From Tubulanus polymorphus (lineage: Eukaryota > Nemertea > Palaeonemertea > Tubulaniformes > Tubulanidae): 64,000 bases of DNA. Position numbers and translations under genes: made by a program. Where the stretch lies: positions 33,001 to 97,000 of the forward strand of contig NW_027437460.1 of the NCBI RefSeq assembly GCF_964204645.1, given 5' to 3'. Below the pieces are notes generated by a model. It worked only from the letters and a program-made list of their open reading frames with translations. It ran no database searches and was not told the origin of the DNA. Shown here in pieces: positions 27,986 to 43,300 of this stretch. Position 1 is the first letter of the stretch; every line of letters begins with the position of its first letter.

Positions 27986-30133
27986 GTTTACCTTAACCTA
28001 TCATTTCAGATCGAATTCATCATCTTCAGGAGCATTTAGTAGCCAGAAAATTCTTAATCTTTCCACCTATCTATTTCAAATCAGTTCAATACGCCTAAAC
28101 CCATCTTTTCAGATTGAATCCATCATCTTCAGAAGCAAAAGAAGCCAGAAAATTCTGAATCTTTCAAACAGTCTATTGAAAATCAGTTCAGTACTCCCTA
28201 ACCCACCAATTAAGATAGAATTCATCATCTTTAGGACCATATTTAGCTAGAAAAATCTGTATCTTTCAACCCATCTACTCGAAATCAGTTCAGTTTACCT
28301 TAACCTATCATTTCAGATCGAATTCATCATCTTCAGGAGCATTTAGTAGCCAGAAAATTCTTAATCTTTCCACCTATCTATTTCAAATCAGTTCAATACG
28401 CCTAAACCCATCTTTTCAGATTGAATCCATCATCTTCAGAAGCAAAAGAAGCCAGAAAATTCTGAATCTTTCAAACAGTCTATTGAAAATCAGTTCAGTA
28501 CACCCTAACCCACCAATTAAGATAGAATTCATCATCTTTAGGACCATATTTAGCTAGAAAAATCTGTATCTTTCAACCCATCTACTCGAAATCAGTTCAG
28601 TTTACCTTAACCTATCATTTCAGATCGAATCCATCATCTTCAGGAGCATGTAGTAGCCAGAAAATTCTTAATCTTTCCACCTATCTATTTCAAATCAGTT
28701 CAATACGCCTAAACCCATCTTTTCAGATTGAATCCATCATCTTCAGAAGCAAAAGCAGCCAGAAAATTCTGAATCTTTCAAACAGTCTATTGAAAATCAG
28801 TTCAGTACTCCCTAACCCACCAATTAAGATAGAATTCATCATCTTTGGGACCATATTTAGCTAGAAAAATCTGTATCTTTCAACCCATCTACTCGAAATC
28901 AGTTTAGTTTACCTTAACCTAGCATTTGAGATCGAATCCATCATCTTTAGGAGCAAAAGTAGCAAGAAAATTCTTAATCTTTCCACCTATCTATTTCAAA
29001 TCAGTTCAATACGCCAAAAACTATCTTTTATAGATTGAATCCATCACCTTCAGAAGCAAAAGAAGCCAGAAAATTCTGAATCTTTCAAACAGTCTATTGA
29101 AAATCAGTTCAGTACACCCTAACCCACCAATTAAGATAGAATTCATCATCTTTAGGACCATATTTAGCTAGAAAAATCTGTATCTTTCAACCCATCTACT
29201 CGAAATCAGTTCAGTTTACCTTAACCTATCATTTCAGATCGAATTCATCATCTTCAGGAGCATTTAGTAGCCAGAAAATTCTTAATCTTTCCACCTATCT
29301 ATTTCAAATCAGTTCAATACGCCTAAACCCATCTTTTCAGATTGAATCCATCATCTTCAGAAGCAAAAGCAGCCAGAAAATTCTGAATCTTTCAAACAGT
29401 CTATTGAAAATCAGTTCAGTACACCCTAACCCACCAATTAAGATAGAATTCATCATCTTTAGGACCATATTTAGCTAGAAAAATCTGTATCTTTCAACCC
29501 ATCTACTCGAAATCAGTTCAGTTTACCTTAACCTATCATTTCAGATCGAATCCATCCTCTTCAGGAGCAAAAAGTAGCTAGAAAATTCTTAATCTTTCCA
29601 CCTATCTATTTCAAAGCAGTTCAATACGCCTAAACCCATCTTTTCAGATTGAAAGCATCATCTTCAGAAGCAAAAGCAGCCAGAAAATTCTGAATCTTTC
29701 AAACAGTCTATTGAAAATCAGTTCAGTACACCCTAACCCACCAATTAAGATAGATTCATCATCTTTAGGACCATATTTAGCTAGAAAAATCTGTATCTTT
29801 CAACCCATCTACTCGAAATCAGTTCAGTTTACCTTAACCTATCATTTCAGATCGAATCCATCATCTTCAGGAGCAAAAAGTAGCTAGAAAATTCTTAATC
29901 TTTCCACCTATCTATTTCAAATCAGTTCAATACGCCTAAACCCATCTTTTCAGATTGAATCCATCATCTTCAGAAGCAAAAGCAGCCAGAAAATTCTGAA
30001 TCTTTCAAACAGTCTATTGAAAATCAGTTCAGTACACCCAAACCCACCAATTAAGATAGAATTCATCATCTTTAGGACCATATTTAGCTAGAAAAATCTG
30101 TATCTTTCAACCGATCTACTCGAAATCAGTTCA

Positions 30134-30337
30134 GTTTACCTTAACCTATCATTTCAGATCGAATCCATCATCTTCAGAAGCAAAAGCAGCCAGAAAATTC
30201 TGAATCTTTCAAACAGTCTATTGAAAATCAGTTCAGTACTCCCTAACCCACCAATTAAGATAGAATTCATCATCTTTAGGACCATATTTAGCTAGAAAAA
30301 TCTGTATCTTTCAACCCATCTACTCGAAATCAGTTCA
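30134..30337 (+). repeat. 204-bp dimeric unit (A/B hybrid plus C)
   Basis: Consecutive GTTTACC unit starts at 30,134 and 30,338 are 204 bp apart instead of about 306. The unit begins as A (CAGATCGAATCC) and switches to B (CAGAAGCAAAAGCAGCC) within the shared ATCATCTTCAG block. It has the same junction type as the two dimers at 27 kb, but CAGATCG in place of GAGATCG at its start. Confidence 0.88.
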
Positions 30338-33300
30338 GTTTACCTTAACCTATCATTTCAGATCGAATTCATCATCTTCAGGAGCATTTAGTAGCCAGAA
30401 AATTCTTAATCTTTCCACCTATCTATTTCAAATCAGTTCAATACGCCTAAACCCATCTTTTCAGATTGAATCCATCATCTTCAGAAGCAAAAGCAGCCAG
30501 AAAATTCTGAATCTTTCAAACAGTCTATTGAAAATCAGTTCAGTACTCCCTAACCCACCAATTAAGATAGAATTCATCATCTTTAGGACCATATTTAGCT
30601 AGAAAAATCTGTATCTTTCAACCCATCTACTCGAAATCAGTTCAGTTTACCTTAACCTATCATTTCAGATCGAATTCATCATCTTCAGGAGCATTTAGTA
30701 GCCAGAAAATTCTTAATCTTTCCACCTATCTATTTCAAATCAGTTCAATACGCCTAAACCCATCTTTTCAGATTGAATCCATCATCTTCAGAAGCAAAAG
30801 AAGCCAGAAAATTCTGAATCTTTCAAACAGTCTATTGAAAATCAGTTCAGTACAACCTAACCCACCAATTAAGATAGAATTCATCATCTTTAGGACCATA
30901 TTTAGCTAGAAAAATCTGTATCTTTCAACCCATCTACTCGAAATCAGTTTAGTTTACCTTAACCTAGCATTTGAGATCGAATCCATCATCTTTAGGAGCA
31001 AAAGTAGCAAGAAAATTCTTAATCTTTCCACCTATCTATTTCAAATCAGTTCAATACGCCAAAAACTATCTTTTCAGATTGAATCCATCACCTTCAGAAG
31101 CAAAAGCAGCCAGAAAATTCTGAATCTTTCAAACAGTCTATTGAAAATCAGTTCAGTACACCCTAACCCACCAATTAAGATAGAATTCATCATCTTTAGG
31201 ACCATATTTAGCTAGAAAAATCTGTATCTTTCAACCCATCTACTCGAAATCAGTTCAGTTTACCTTAACCTATCATTTCAGATCGAATTCATCATCTTCA
31301 GGAGCATTTAGTAGCCAGAAAATTCTTAATCTTTCCACCTATCTATTTCAAATCAGTTCAATACGCCTAAACCCATCTTTTCAGATTGAATCCATCATCT
31401 TCAGAAGCAAAAGCAGCCAGAAAATTCTGAATCTTTCAAACAGTCTATTGAAAATCAGTTCAGTACACCCTAACCCACCAATTAAGATAGAATTCATCAT
31501 CTTTAGGACCATATTTAGCTAGAAAAATCTGTATCTTTCAACCCATCTACTCGAAATCAGTTCAGTTTACCTTAACCTATCATTTCAGATCGAATCCATC
31601 CTCTTCAGGAGCAAAAAGTAGCTAGAAAATTCTTAATCTTTCCACCTATCTATTTCAAAGCAGTTCAATACGCCTAAACCCATCTTTTCAGATTGAAAGC
31701 ATCATCTTCAGAAGCAAAAGCAGCCAGAAAATTCTGAATCTTTCAAACAGTCTATTGAAAATCAGTTCAGTACACCCTAACCCACCAATTAAGATAGAAT
31801 TCATCATCTTTAGGACCATATTTAGCTAGAAAAATCTGTATCTTTCAACCCATCTACTCGAAATCAGTTCAGTTTACCTTAACCTATCATTTCAGATTGA
31901 ATCTATCATCTTCAGGAGCAAAAGTAGCTAGAAAATTCTTAATTTTTCCACCTATCTATTTCAAATCAGTTCAATACGCCTAAACCCATTTTTCAGATTG
32001 AATCCATCATCTTCAGAAGCAAAAGCAGCCAGAAAATTCTGAATCTTTCAAACAGTCTATTGAAAATCAGTTCAGTACACCCTAACCCACCAATTAAGAT
32101 AGAATTCATCATCTTTAGGACCATATTTAGCTAGAAAAATCTGTATCTTTCAACCCATCTACTCGAAATCAGTTCAGTTTACCTTAACCTATCATTTCAG
32201 ATCGAATCCATCATCTTCAGGAGCATTTAGTAGCCAGAAAATTCTTAATCTTTCCACCTATCTATTTCAAATCAGTTCAATACGCCTAAACCCATCTTTT
32301 CAGATTGAATCCATCATCTTCAGAAGCAAAAGCAGCCAGAAAATCCTGAATCTTTCAAACAGTCTATTGAAAATCAGTTCAGTACACCCTAACCCACCAA
32401 TTAAGATAGAATTCATCATCTTTAGGACCATATTTAGCTAGAAAAATCTGTATCTTTCAACCGATCTACTCGAAATCAGTTCACTTTACCTTAACCAATC
32501 ATTTCAGATCGAATCCATCATCTTCAGGAGCAAAAGTAGCTAGAAAATTCTTAATCTTTCCACCTATCTATTTGAAATCAGTTCAATACGCCTAAACCCA
32601 TCTTTTCAGATTGAATCCATCATCTTCAGAAGCAAAAGCAGCCAGAAAATTCTGAATCTTTCAAACAGTCTATTGAAAATCAGTTCAGTACACCCTAACC
32701 CACCAATTAAGATAGATTCATCATCTTTAGGACCATATTTAGCTAGAAAAATCTGTATCTTTCAACCCATCTACTCGAAATCAGTTCAGTTTACCTTAAC
32801 CTATCATTTCAGATCGAATCCATCATCTTCAGGAGCATTTAGTAGCCAGAAAATTCTCAATCTTTCCACCTATCTATTTCAAATCAGTTCAATACGCCTA
32901 AACCCATCTTTTCAGATTGAATCCATCATCTTCAGAAGCAAAAGCAGCCAGAAAATTCTGAATCTTTCAAACAGTCTATTGAAAATCAGTTCAGTACACC
33001 CTAACCCACCAATTAAGATAGAATTCATCATCTTTAGGACCATATTTAGCTAGAAAAATCTGTATCTTTCAACCGATCTACTCGAAATCAGTTCAATTTA
33101 CCTTAACCAATCATTTCAGATCGAATCCATCATCTTCAGGAGCAAAAGTAGCTAGAAAATTCTTAATCTTTCCACCTATCTATTTGAAATCAGTTCAATA
33201 CGCCTAAACCCATCTTTTCAGATTGAATCCATCATCTTCAGAAGCAAAAGCAGCCAGAAAATTCTGAATCTTTCAAACAGTCTATTGAAAATCAGTTCAG

Positions 33301-36041
33301 TACACCCTAACCCACCAATTAAGATAGATTCATCATCTTTAGGACCATATTTAGCTAGAAAAATCTGTATCTTTCAACCCATCTACTCGAAATCAGTTCA
33401 GTTTACCTTAACCTATCATTTCAGATCGAATCCATCATCTTCAGGAGCATTTAGTAGCCAGAAAATTCTCAATCTTTCCACCTATCTATTTCAAATCAGT
33501 TCAATACGCCTAAACCCATCTTTTCAGATTGAATTCATCATCTTCAGAAGCAAAAGCAGCCAGAAAATTCTGAATCTTTCAAACAGTCTATTGAAAATCA
33601 GTTCAGTACACCCTAACCCACCAATTAAGATAGAATTCATCATCTTTAGGACCATATTTAGCTAGGAAAATCTGTATCTTTCAACCCATCTACTCGAAAT
33701 CAGTTCAGTTTACCTTAACCTATCATTTCAGATCGAATTCATCATCTTCAGGAGCATTTAGTAGCCAGAAAATTCTTAATCTTTCCACCTATCTATTTCA
33801 AATCAGTTCAATACGCCTAAACCCATCTTTTCAGATTGAATCCATCATCTTCAGAAGCAAAAGAAGCCAGAAAATTCTGAATCTTTCAAACAGTCTATTG
33901 AAAATCAGTTCAGTACACCCTAACCCACCAATTAAGATAGAATTCATCATCTTTAGGACCATATTTAGCTAGAAAAATCTGTATCTTTCAACCCATCTAC
34001 TCGAAATCAGTTCAGTTTACCTTAACCTATCATTTCAGATCGAATCTATCATCTTCAGGAGCAAAAGTAGCTAGAAAATTCTTAATCTTTCCACCTATCT
34101 ATTTCAAATCAGTTCAATACGCCTAAACCCATCTTTTCAGATTGAAACCATCATCTTCAGAAGCAAAAGCAGCCAGAAAATTCTGAATCTTTCAAACAGT
34201 CTATTGAAAATCAGTTCATTACACCCTAACCCACCAATTAAGATAGAATTCATCATCTTTAGGACCATATTTAGCTAGAAAAATCTGTATCTTTCAACCC
34301 ATCTACTCGAAATCAGTTCAGTTTACCTTAACCTATCATTTCAGATTGAATCTATCATCTTCAGGAGCAAAAGTAGCTAGAAAATTCTTAATCTTTCCAC
34401 CTATCTATTTCAAATCAGTTCAATACGCCTAAACCCATCTTTTCAGATTGAATCCATCATCTTCAGAAGCAAAAGCAGCCAGAAAATTCTGAATCTTTCA
34501 AACAGTCTATTGAAAATCAGTTCAGTACTCCCTAACCCACCAATTAAGATAGAATTCATCATCTTTGGGACCATATTTAGCTAGAAAAATCTGTATCTTT
34601 CAACCCATCTACTCGAAATCAGTTTAGTTTACCTTAACCTAGCATTTGAGATCGAATCCATCATCTTTAGGAGCAAAAGTAGCAAGAAAATTCTTAATCT
34701 TTCCACCTATCTATTTCAAATCAGTTCAATACGCCAAAAACTATCTTTTCAGATTGAATCCATCACCTTCAGAAGCAAAAGAAGCCAGAAAATTCTGAAT
34801 CTTTCAAACAGTCTATTGAAAATCAGTTCAGTACACCCTAACCCACCAATTAAGATAGAATTCATCATCTTTAGGACCATATTTAGCTAGAAAAATCTGT
34901 ATCTTTCAACCCATCTACTCGAAATCAGTTCAGTTTACCTTAACCTATCATTTCAGATCGAATTCATCATCTTCAGGAGCATTTAGTAGCCAGAAAATTC
35001 TTAATCTTTCCACCTATCTATTTCAAATCAGTTCAATACGCCTAAACCCATCTTTTCAGATTGAAACCATCATCTTCAGAAGCAAAAGCAACCAGAAAAT
35101 TCTGAATCTTTCAAACAGTCTATTGAAAATCAGTTCAGTACACCCTAACCCACCAATTAAGATAGAATTCATCATCTTTAGGACCATATTTAGCTAGAAA
35201 AATCTGTATCTTTCAACCCATCTACTCGAAATCAGTTCAGTTTACCTTAACCTATCATTTCAGATCGAATCCATCCTCTTCAGGAGCAAAAAGTAGCTAG
35301 AAAATTCTTAATCTTTCCACCTATCTATTTCAAAGCAGTTCAATACGCCTAAACCCATCTTTTCAGATTGAAAGCATCATCTTCAGAAGCAAAAGCAGCC
35401 AGAAAATTCTGAATCTTTCAAACAGTCTATTGAAAATCAGTTCAGAACACCCTAACCCACCAATTAAGATAGAATTCATCATCTTTAGGACCATATTTAG
35501 CTAGAAAAATCTGTATCTTTCAACCCATCTACTCGAAATCAGTTCAGTTTACCTTAACCTATCATTTCAGATTGAATCTATCATCTTCAGGAGCAAAAGT
35601 AGCTAGAAAATTCTTAATTTTTCCACCTATCTATTTCAAATCAGTTCAATACGCCTAAACCCATCTTTTCAGATTGAATCCATCATCTTCAGAAGCAAAA
35701 GCAGCCAGAAAATTCTGAATCTTTCAAACAGTCTATTGAAAATCAGTTCAGTACACCCTAACCCACCAATTAAGATAGAATTCATCATCTTTAGGACCAT
35801 ATTTAGCTAGAAAAATCTGTATCTTTCAACCCATCTACTCGAAATCAGTTCAGTTTACCTTAACCTATCATTTCAGATCGAATCCATCATCTTCAGGAGC
35901 AAAAGTAGCTAGAAAATTCTTAATTTTTCCACCTATCTATTTGAAATCAGTTCAATACGCCTAAACCCATCTTTTCAGATTGAATCCATCATCTTCAGAA
36001 GCAAAAGCAGCCAGAAAATTCTGAATCTTTCAAACAGTCTA

Positions 36042-39000
36042 TTGAAAATCAGTTCAGTACACCCTAACCCACCAATTAAGATAGATTCATCATCTTTAGG
36101 ACCATATTTAGCTAGAAAAATCTGTATCTTTCAACCCATCTACTCGAAATCAGTTCAGTTTACCTTAACCTATCATTTCAGATCGAATCCATCATCTTCA
36201 GGAGCATTTAGTAGCCAGAAAATTCTCAATCTTTCCACCTATCTATTTCAAATCAGTTCAATACGCCTAAACCCATCTTTTCAGATTGAATCCATCATCT
36301 TCAGAAGCAAAAGCAGCCAGAAAATTCTGAATCTTTCAAACAGTCTATTGAAAATCAGTTCAGTACACCCTAACCCACCAATTAAGATAGAATTCATCAT
36401 CTTTAGGACCATATTTAGCTAGAAAAATCTGTATCTTTCAACCGATCTACTCGAAATCAGTTCAATTTACCTTAACCAATCATTTCAGATCGAATCCATC
36501 ATCTTCAGGAGCAAAAGTAGCTAGAAAATTCTTAATCTTTCCACCTATCTATTTGAAATCAGTTCAATACGCCTAAACCCATCTTTTCAGATTGAATCCA
36601 TCATCTTCAGAAGCAAAAGCAGCCAGAAAATTCTGAATCTTTCAAACAGTCTATTGAAAATCAGTTCAGTACACCCTAACCCACCAATTAAGATAGATTC
36701 ATCATCTTTAGGACCATATTTAGCTAGAAAAATCTGTATCTGTCAACCCATCTACTCGAAATCAGTTCAGTTTACCTTAACCTATCATTTCAGATCGAAT
36801 CCATCATCTTCAGGAGCAAAAAGTAGCTAGAAAATTCTTAATCTTTCCACCTATCTATTTCAAATCAGTTCAATACGCCTAAACCCATCTTTTCAGATTG
36901 AAAGCATCATCTTCAGAAGCAAAAGCAGCCAGAAAATTCTGAATCTTTCAAACAGTCTATTGAAAATCAGTTCAGTACACCCTAACCCACCAATTAAGAT
37001 AGAATTCATCATCTTTAGGACCATATTTAGCTAGAAAAATCTGTATCTTTCAACCCATCTACTCGAAATCAGTTCAGATTACCTTAACCTATCATTTGAG
37101 ATCGAATCCATCATCTTCAGGAGCATTTAGTAGCCAGAAAATTCTTAACCTTTCCACCTATCTATTTCAAATCAGTTCAATACGCCTAAACCCATCTTTT
37201 CAGATTGAATCCATCATCTTCAGAAGCAAAAGCAGCCAGAAAATCCTGAATCTTTCAAACAGTCTATTCAAAATCAGTTCAGTACACCCTAACACACCAA
37301 TTAAGATAGAATTCATCATCTTTAGGACCATATTTAGCTAGAAAAATCTGTATCTTTCAACCCATCTACTCGAAATCAGTTCAGTTTACCTTAACCTATC
37401 ATTTCAGATCGAATCCATCATCTTCAGGAGCATTTAGTAGCCAGAAAATTCTTAATCTTTCCACCTATCTATTTCAAATCAGTTCAATACGCCTAAACCC
37501 ATCTTTTCGGATTGAAACCATCATCTTCAGAAGCACAAGCAGCCAGAAAATTCTGAATCTTTCAAACAGTCTATTGAAAATCAGTTCAGTACACCCTAAC
37601 CCACCAATTAAGATAGAATTCATCATCTTTAGGACCATATTTAGCTAGAAAAATCTGTATCTTTCAACCGATCTACTCGAAATCAGTTCAGTTTACCTTA
37701 ACCTATCATTTCAGATCGAATCCATCATCTTCAGGAGCAAAAGTAGCTAGAAAATTCTTAATCTTTCCACCTATCTATTTGAAGTCAGTTCAATACGCCT
37801 TAACCCATCTTTTCAGATTGAAACCATCATCTTCAGAAGCAAAAGCAGCCAGAAAATTCTGAATCTTTCAAACAGTCTATTGAAAATCAGTTCAGTACAC
37901 CCTAACCCACCAATTAAGATAGAATTCATCATCTTTAGGACCATATTTAGCTAGAAAAATCTGTATCTTTCAACCCATCCACCAAAAATCAGTTCAGTTT
38001 ACCTTAACCTATCATTTCAGATCGAATCCATCATCTTCAGGAGCAAAAGTAGCTAGAAAATTCTTAATCTTTCCACCTATCTATTTGAAGTCAGTTCAAT
38101 ACGCCTTAACCCATCTTTTCAGATTGAAACCATCATCTTCAGAAGCAAAAGCAGCCAGAAAATTCTGAATCGTTCAAACAGTCTATTGAAAATCAGTTCA
38201 GTACACCCTAACCCACCAATTAAGATAGAATTCAACATCTTTAGGACCATATTTAGCTAGAAAAATCTGTATCTTTCAACCCATCTACTCGAAATCAGTT
38301 TAGTTTACCTTAACCTATCATTTGAGATCGAATCCATCATCTTCAGGAGGATTTAGTAGCCAGAAAATTCTTAATCTTTCCACCTATCTATTTCAAATCA
38401 GTTCAATACGCCTAAACCCATCTTTTCAGATTGAATCCATCATCTTCAGAAGCAAAAGCAGCCAGAAAATTCTGAATCTTTCAAACAGTCTATTGAAAAT
38501 CAGTTCAGTACACCCTAACCCACCAATTAAGATAGAATTCATCATCTTTAGGACCATATTTAGCTAGAAAAATCTGTATCTTTCAACCCATCTACCAAAA
38601 ATCAGTTCAGTTTACCTTAACCTATCATTTCAGATCGAATCCATCATCTTCAGGAGCAAAAAGTAGCTAGAAAATTCTTAATCTTTCCACCTATCTATTT
38701 CAAATCAGTTCAATACGCCTAAACCCATCTTTTCAGATTGAAACCATCATCTTCAGAAGCAAAAGCAGCCAGAAAATTCTGAATCTTTCAAACAGTCTAT
38801 TGAAAATCAGTTCATTACACCCTAACCCACCAATTAAGATAGAATTCATCATCTTTAGGACCATATTTAGCTAGAAAAATCTGTATCTTTCAACCCATCT
38901 ACTCGAAATCAGTTCAGTTTACCTTAACCTATCATTTCAGATTGAATCTATCATCTTCAGGAGCAAAACAAAAGTAGCTAGAAAATTCTTAATCTTTCCA

Positions 39001-39850
39001 CCTATCTATTTCAAATCAGTTCAATACGCCTAAACCCATCTTTTCAGATTGAATCCATCATCTTCAGAAGCAAAAGCAGCCAGAAAATTCTGAATCTTTC
39101 AAACAGTCTATTGAAAATCAGTTCAGTACTCCCTAACCCACCAATTAAGATAGAATTCATCATCTTTGGGACCATATTTAGCTAGAAAAATCTGTATCTT
39201 TCAACCCATCTACTCGAAATCAGTTTAGTTTACCTTAACCTAGCATTTGAGATCGAATCCATCATCTTTAGGAGCAAAAGTAGCAAGAAAATTCATAATC
39301 TTTCCACCTATCTATTTCAAATCAGTTCAATACGCCAAAAACTATCTTTTCAGATTGAATCCATCACCTTCAGAAGCAAAAGAAGCCAGAAAATTCTGAA
39401 TCTTTCAAACAGTCTATTGAAAATCAGTTCAGTACACCCTAACCCACCAATTAAGATAGAATTCATCATCTTTAGGACCATATTTAGCTAGAAAAATCTG
39501 TATCTTTCAACCCATCTACTCGAAATCAGTTCAGTTTACCTTAACCTATCATTTCAGATCGAATTCATCATCTTCAGGAGCATTTAGTAGCCAGAAAATT
39601 CTTAATCTTTCCACCTATCTATTTCAAATCAGTTCAATACGCCTAAACCCATCTTTTCAGATTGAAACCATCATCTTCAGAAGCAAAAGCAGCCAGAAAA
39701 TTCTGAATCTTTCAAACAGTCTATTGAAAATCAGTTCAGAACACCCTAACCCACCAATTAAGATAGAATTCATCATCTTTAGGACCATATTTAGCTAGAA
39801 AAATCTGTATCTTTCAACCCATCTACTCGAAATCAGTTCAGTTTACCTTA
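36042..39850 (+). repeat. Long-range duplicated satellite segment, copy 2
   Basis: Carries the same ordered landmarks as the 5.7-9.2 kb segment plus new ones shared only with copy 3: TTCAGGAGGATTTAG at about 38,343 and the five-base insertion GCAAAACAAAAG at about 38,963. Compared with copy 1 it has one extra trimer near 37,350-37,660. Edges are approximate. Confidence 0.65.
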
Positions 39851-40335
39851 ACCTATCATTTCAGATTGAATCTATCATCTTCAGGAGCAAAAGTAGCTAG
39901 AAAATTCTTAATTTTTCCACCTATCTATTTCAAATCAGTTCAATACGCCTAAACCCATCTTTTCAGATTGAATCCATCATCTTCAGAAGCAAAAGCAGCC
40001 AGAAAATTCTGAATCTTTCAAACAGTCTATTGAAAATCAGTTCAGTACACCCTAACCCACCAATTAAGATAGAATTCATCATCTTTAGGACCATATTTAG
40101 CTAGAAAAATCTGTATCTTTCAACCCATCTACTCGAAATCAGTTCAGTTTACCTTAACCTATCATTTCAGATCGAATCCATCATCTTCAGGAGCAAAAGT
40201 AGCTAGAAAATTCTTAATTTTTCCACCTATCTATTTGAAATCAGTTCAATACGCCTAAACCCATCTTTTCAGATTGAATCCATCATCTTCAGAAGCAAAA
40301 GCAGCCAGAAAATTCTGAATCTTTCAAACAGTCTA

Positions 40336-43300
40336 TTGAAAATCAGTTCAGTACACCCTAACCCACCAATTAAGATAGATTCATCATCTTTAGGACCATA
40401 TTTAGCTAGAAAAATCTGTATCTTTCAACCCATCTACTCGAAATCAGTTCAGTTTACCTTAACCTATCATTTCAGATCGAATCCATCATCTTCAGGAGCA
40501 TTTAGTAGCCAGAAAATTCTCAATCTTTCCACCTATCTATTTCAAATCAGTTCAATACGCCTAAACCCATCTTTTCAGATTGAATCCATCATCTTCAGAA
40601 GCAAAAGCAGCCAGAAAATTCTGAATCTTTCAAACAGTCTATTGAAAATCAGTTCAGTACACCCTAACCCACCAATTAAGATAGAATTCATCATCTTTAG
40701 GACCATATTTAGCTAGAAAAATCTGTATCTTTCAACCGATCTACTCGAAATCAGTTCAATTTACCTTAACCAATCATTTCAGATCGAATCCATCATCTTC
40801 AGGAGCAAAAGTAGCTAGAAAATTCTTAATCTTTCCACCTATCTATTTGAAATCAGTTCAATACGCCTAAACCCATCTTTTCAGATTGAATCCATCATCT
40901 TCAGAAGCAAAAGCAGCCAGAAAATTCTGAATCTTTCAAACAGTCTATTGAAAATCAGTTCAGTACACCCTAACCCACCAATTAAGATAGAATTCATCAT
41001 CTTTAGGACCATATTTAGCTAGAAAAATCTGTATCTTTCAACCCATCTACTCGAAATCAGTTCAGATTACCTTAACCTATCATTTGAGATCGAATCCATC
41101 ATCTTCAGGAGCATTTAGTAGCCAGAAAATTCTTAACCTTTCCACCTATCTATTTCAAATCAGTTCAATACGCCTAAACCCATCTTTTCAGATTGAATCC
41201 ATCATCTTCAGAAGCAAAAGCAGCCAGAAAATCCTGAATCTTTCAAACAGTCTATTCAAAATCAGTTCAGTACACCCTAACACACCAATTAAGATAGAAT
41301 TCATCATCTTTAGGACCATATTTAGCTAGAAAAATCTGTATCTTTCAACCGATCTACTCGAAATCAGTTCAGTTTACCTTAACCTATCATTTCAGATCGA
41401 ATCCATCATCTTCAGGAGCAAAAGTAGCTAGAAAATTCTTAATCTTTCCACCTATCTATTTGAAGTCAGTTCAATACGCCTTAACCCATCTTTTCAGATT
41501 GAAACCATCATCTTCAGAAGCAAAAGCAGCCAGAAAATTCTGAATCTTTCAAACAGTCTATTGAAAATCAGTTCAGTACACCCTAACCCACCAATTAAGA
41601 TAGAATTCATCATCTTTAGGACCATATTTAGCTAGAAAAATCTGTATCTTTCAACCCATCCACCAAAAATCAGTTCAGTTTACCTTAACCTATCATTTCA
41701 GATCGAATCCATCATCTTCAGGAGCAAAAGTAGCTAGAAAATTCTTAATCTTTCCACCTATCTATTTGAAGTCAGTTCAATACGCCTTAACCCATCTTTT
41801 CAGATTGAAACCATCATCTTCAGAAGCAAAAGCAGCCAGAAAATTCTGAATCGTTCAAACAGTCTATTGAAAATCAGTTCAGTACACCCTAACCCACCAA
41901 TTAAGATAGAATTCATCATCTTTAGGACCATATTTAGCTAGAAAAATCTGTATCTTTCAACCCATCTACTCGAAATCAGTTTAGTTTACCTTAACCTATC
42001 ATTTGAGATCGAATCCATCATCTTCAGGAGGATTTAGTAGCCAGAAAATTCTTAATCTTTCCACCTATCTATTTCAAATCAGTTCAATACGCCTAAACCC
42101 ATCTTTTCAGATTGAATCCATCATCTTCAGAAGCAAAAGCAGCCAGAAAATTCTGAATCTTTCAAACAGTCTATTGAAAATCAGTTCAGTACACCCTAAC
42201 CCACCAATTAAGATAGAATTCATCATCTTTAGGACCATATTTAGCTAGAAAAATCTGTATCTTTCAACCCATCTACCAAAAATCAGTTCAGTTTACCTTA
42301 ACCTATCATTTCAGATCGAATCCATCATCTTCAGGAGCAAAAGTAGCTAGAAAATTCTTAATCTTTCCACCTATCTATTTCAAATCAGTTCAATACGCCT
42401 AAACCCATCTTTTCAGATTGAAACCATCATCTTCAGAAGCAAAAGCAGCCAGAAAATTCTGAATCTTTCAAACAGTCTATTGAAAATCAGTTCATTACAC
42501 CCTAACCCACCAATTAAGATAGAATTCATCATCTTTAGGACCATATTTAGCTAGAAAAATCTGTATCTTTCAACCCATCTACTCGAAATCAGTTCAGTTT
42601 ACCTTAACCTATCATTTCAGATTGAATCTATCATCTTCAGGAGCAAAACAAAAGTAGCTAGAAAATTCTTAATCTTTCCACCTATCTATTTCAAATCAGT
42701 TCAATACGCCTAAACCCATCTTTTCAGATTGAATCCATCATCTTCAGAAGCAAAAGCAGCCAGAAAATTCTGAATCTTTCAAACAGTCTATTGAAAATCA
42801 GTTCAGTACTCCCTAACCCACCAATTAAGATAGAATTCATCATCTTTGGGACCATATTTAGCTAGAAAAATCTGTATCTTTCAACCCATCTACTCGAAAT
42901 CAGTTTAGTTTACCTTAACCTAGCATTTGAGATCGAATCCATCATCTTTAGGAGCAAAAGTAGCAAGAAAATTCTTAATCTTTCCACCTATCTATTTCAA
43001 ATCAGTTCAATACGCCAAAAACTATCTTTTCAGATTGAATCCATCACCTTCAGAAGCAAAAGAAGCCAGAAAATTCTGAATCTTTCAAACAGTCTATTGA
43101 AAATCAGTTCAGTACACCCTAACCCACCAATTAAGATAGAATTCATCATCTTTAGGACCATATTTAGCTAGAAAAATCTGTATCTTTCAACCCATCTACT
43201 CGAAATCAGTTCAGTTTACCTTAACCTATCATTTCAGATCGAATTCATCATCTTCAGGAGCATTTAGTAGCCAGAAAATTCTTAATCTTTCCACCTATCT

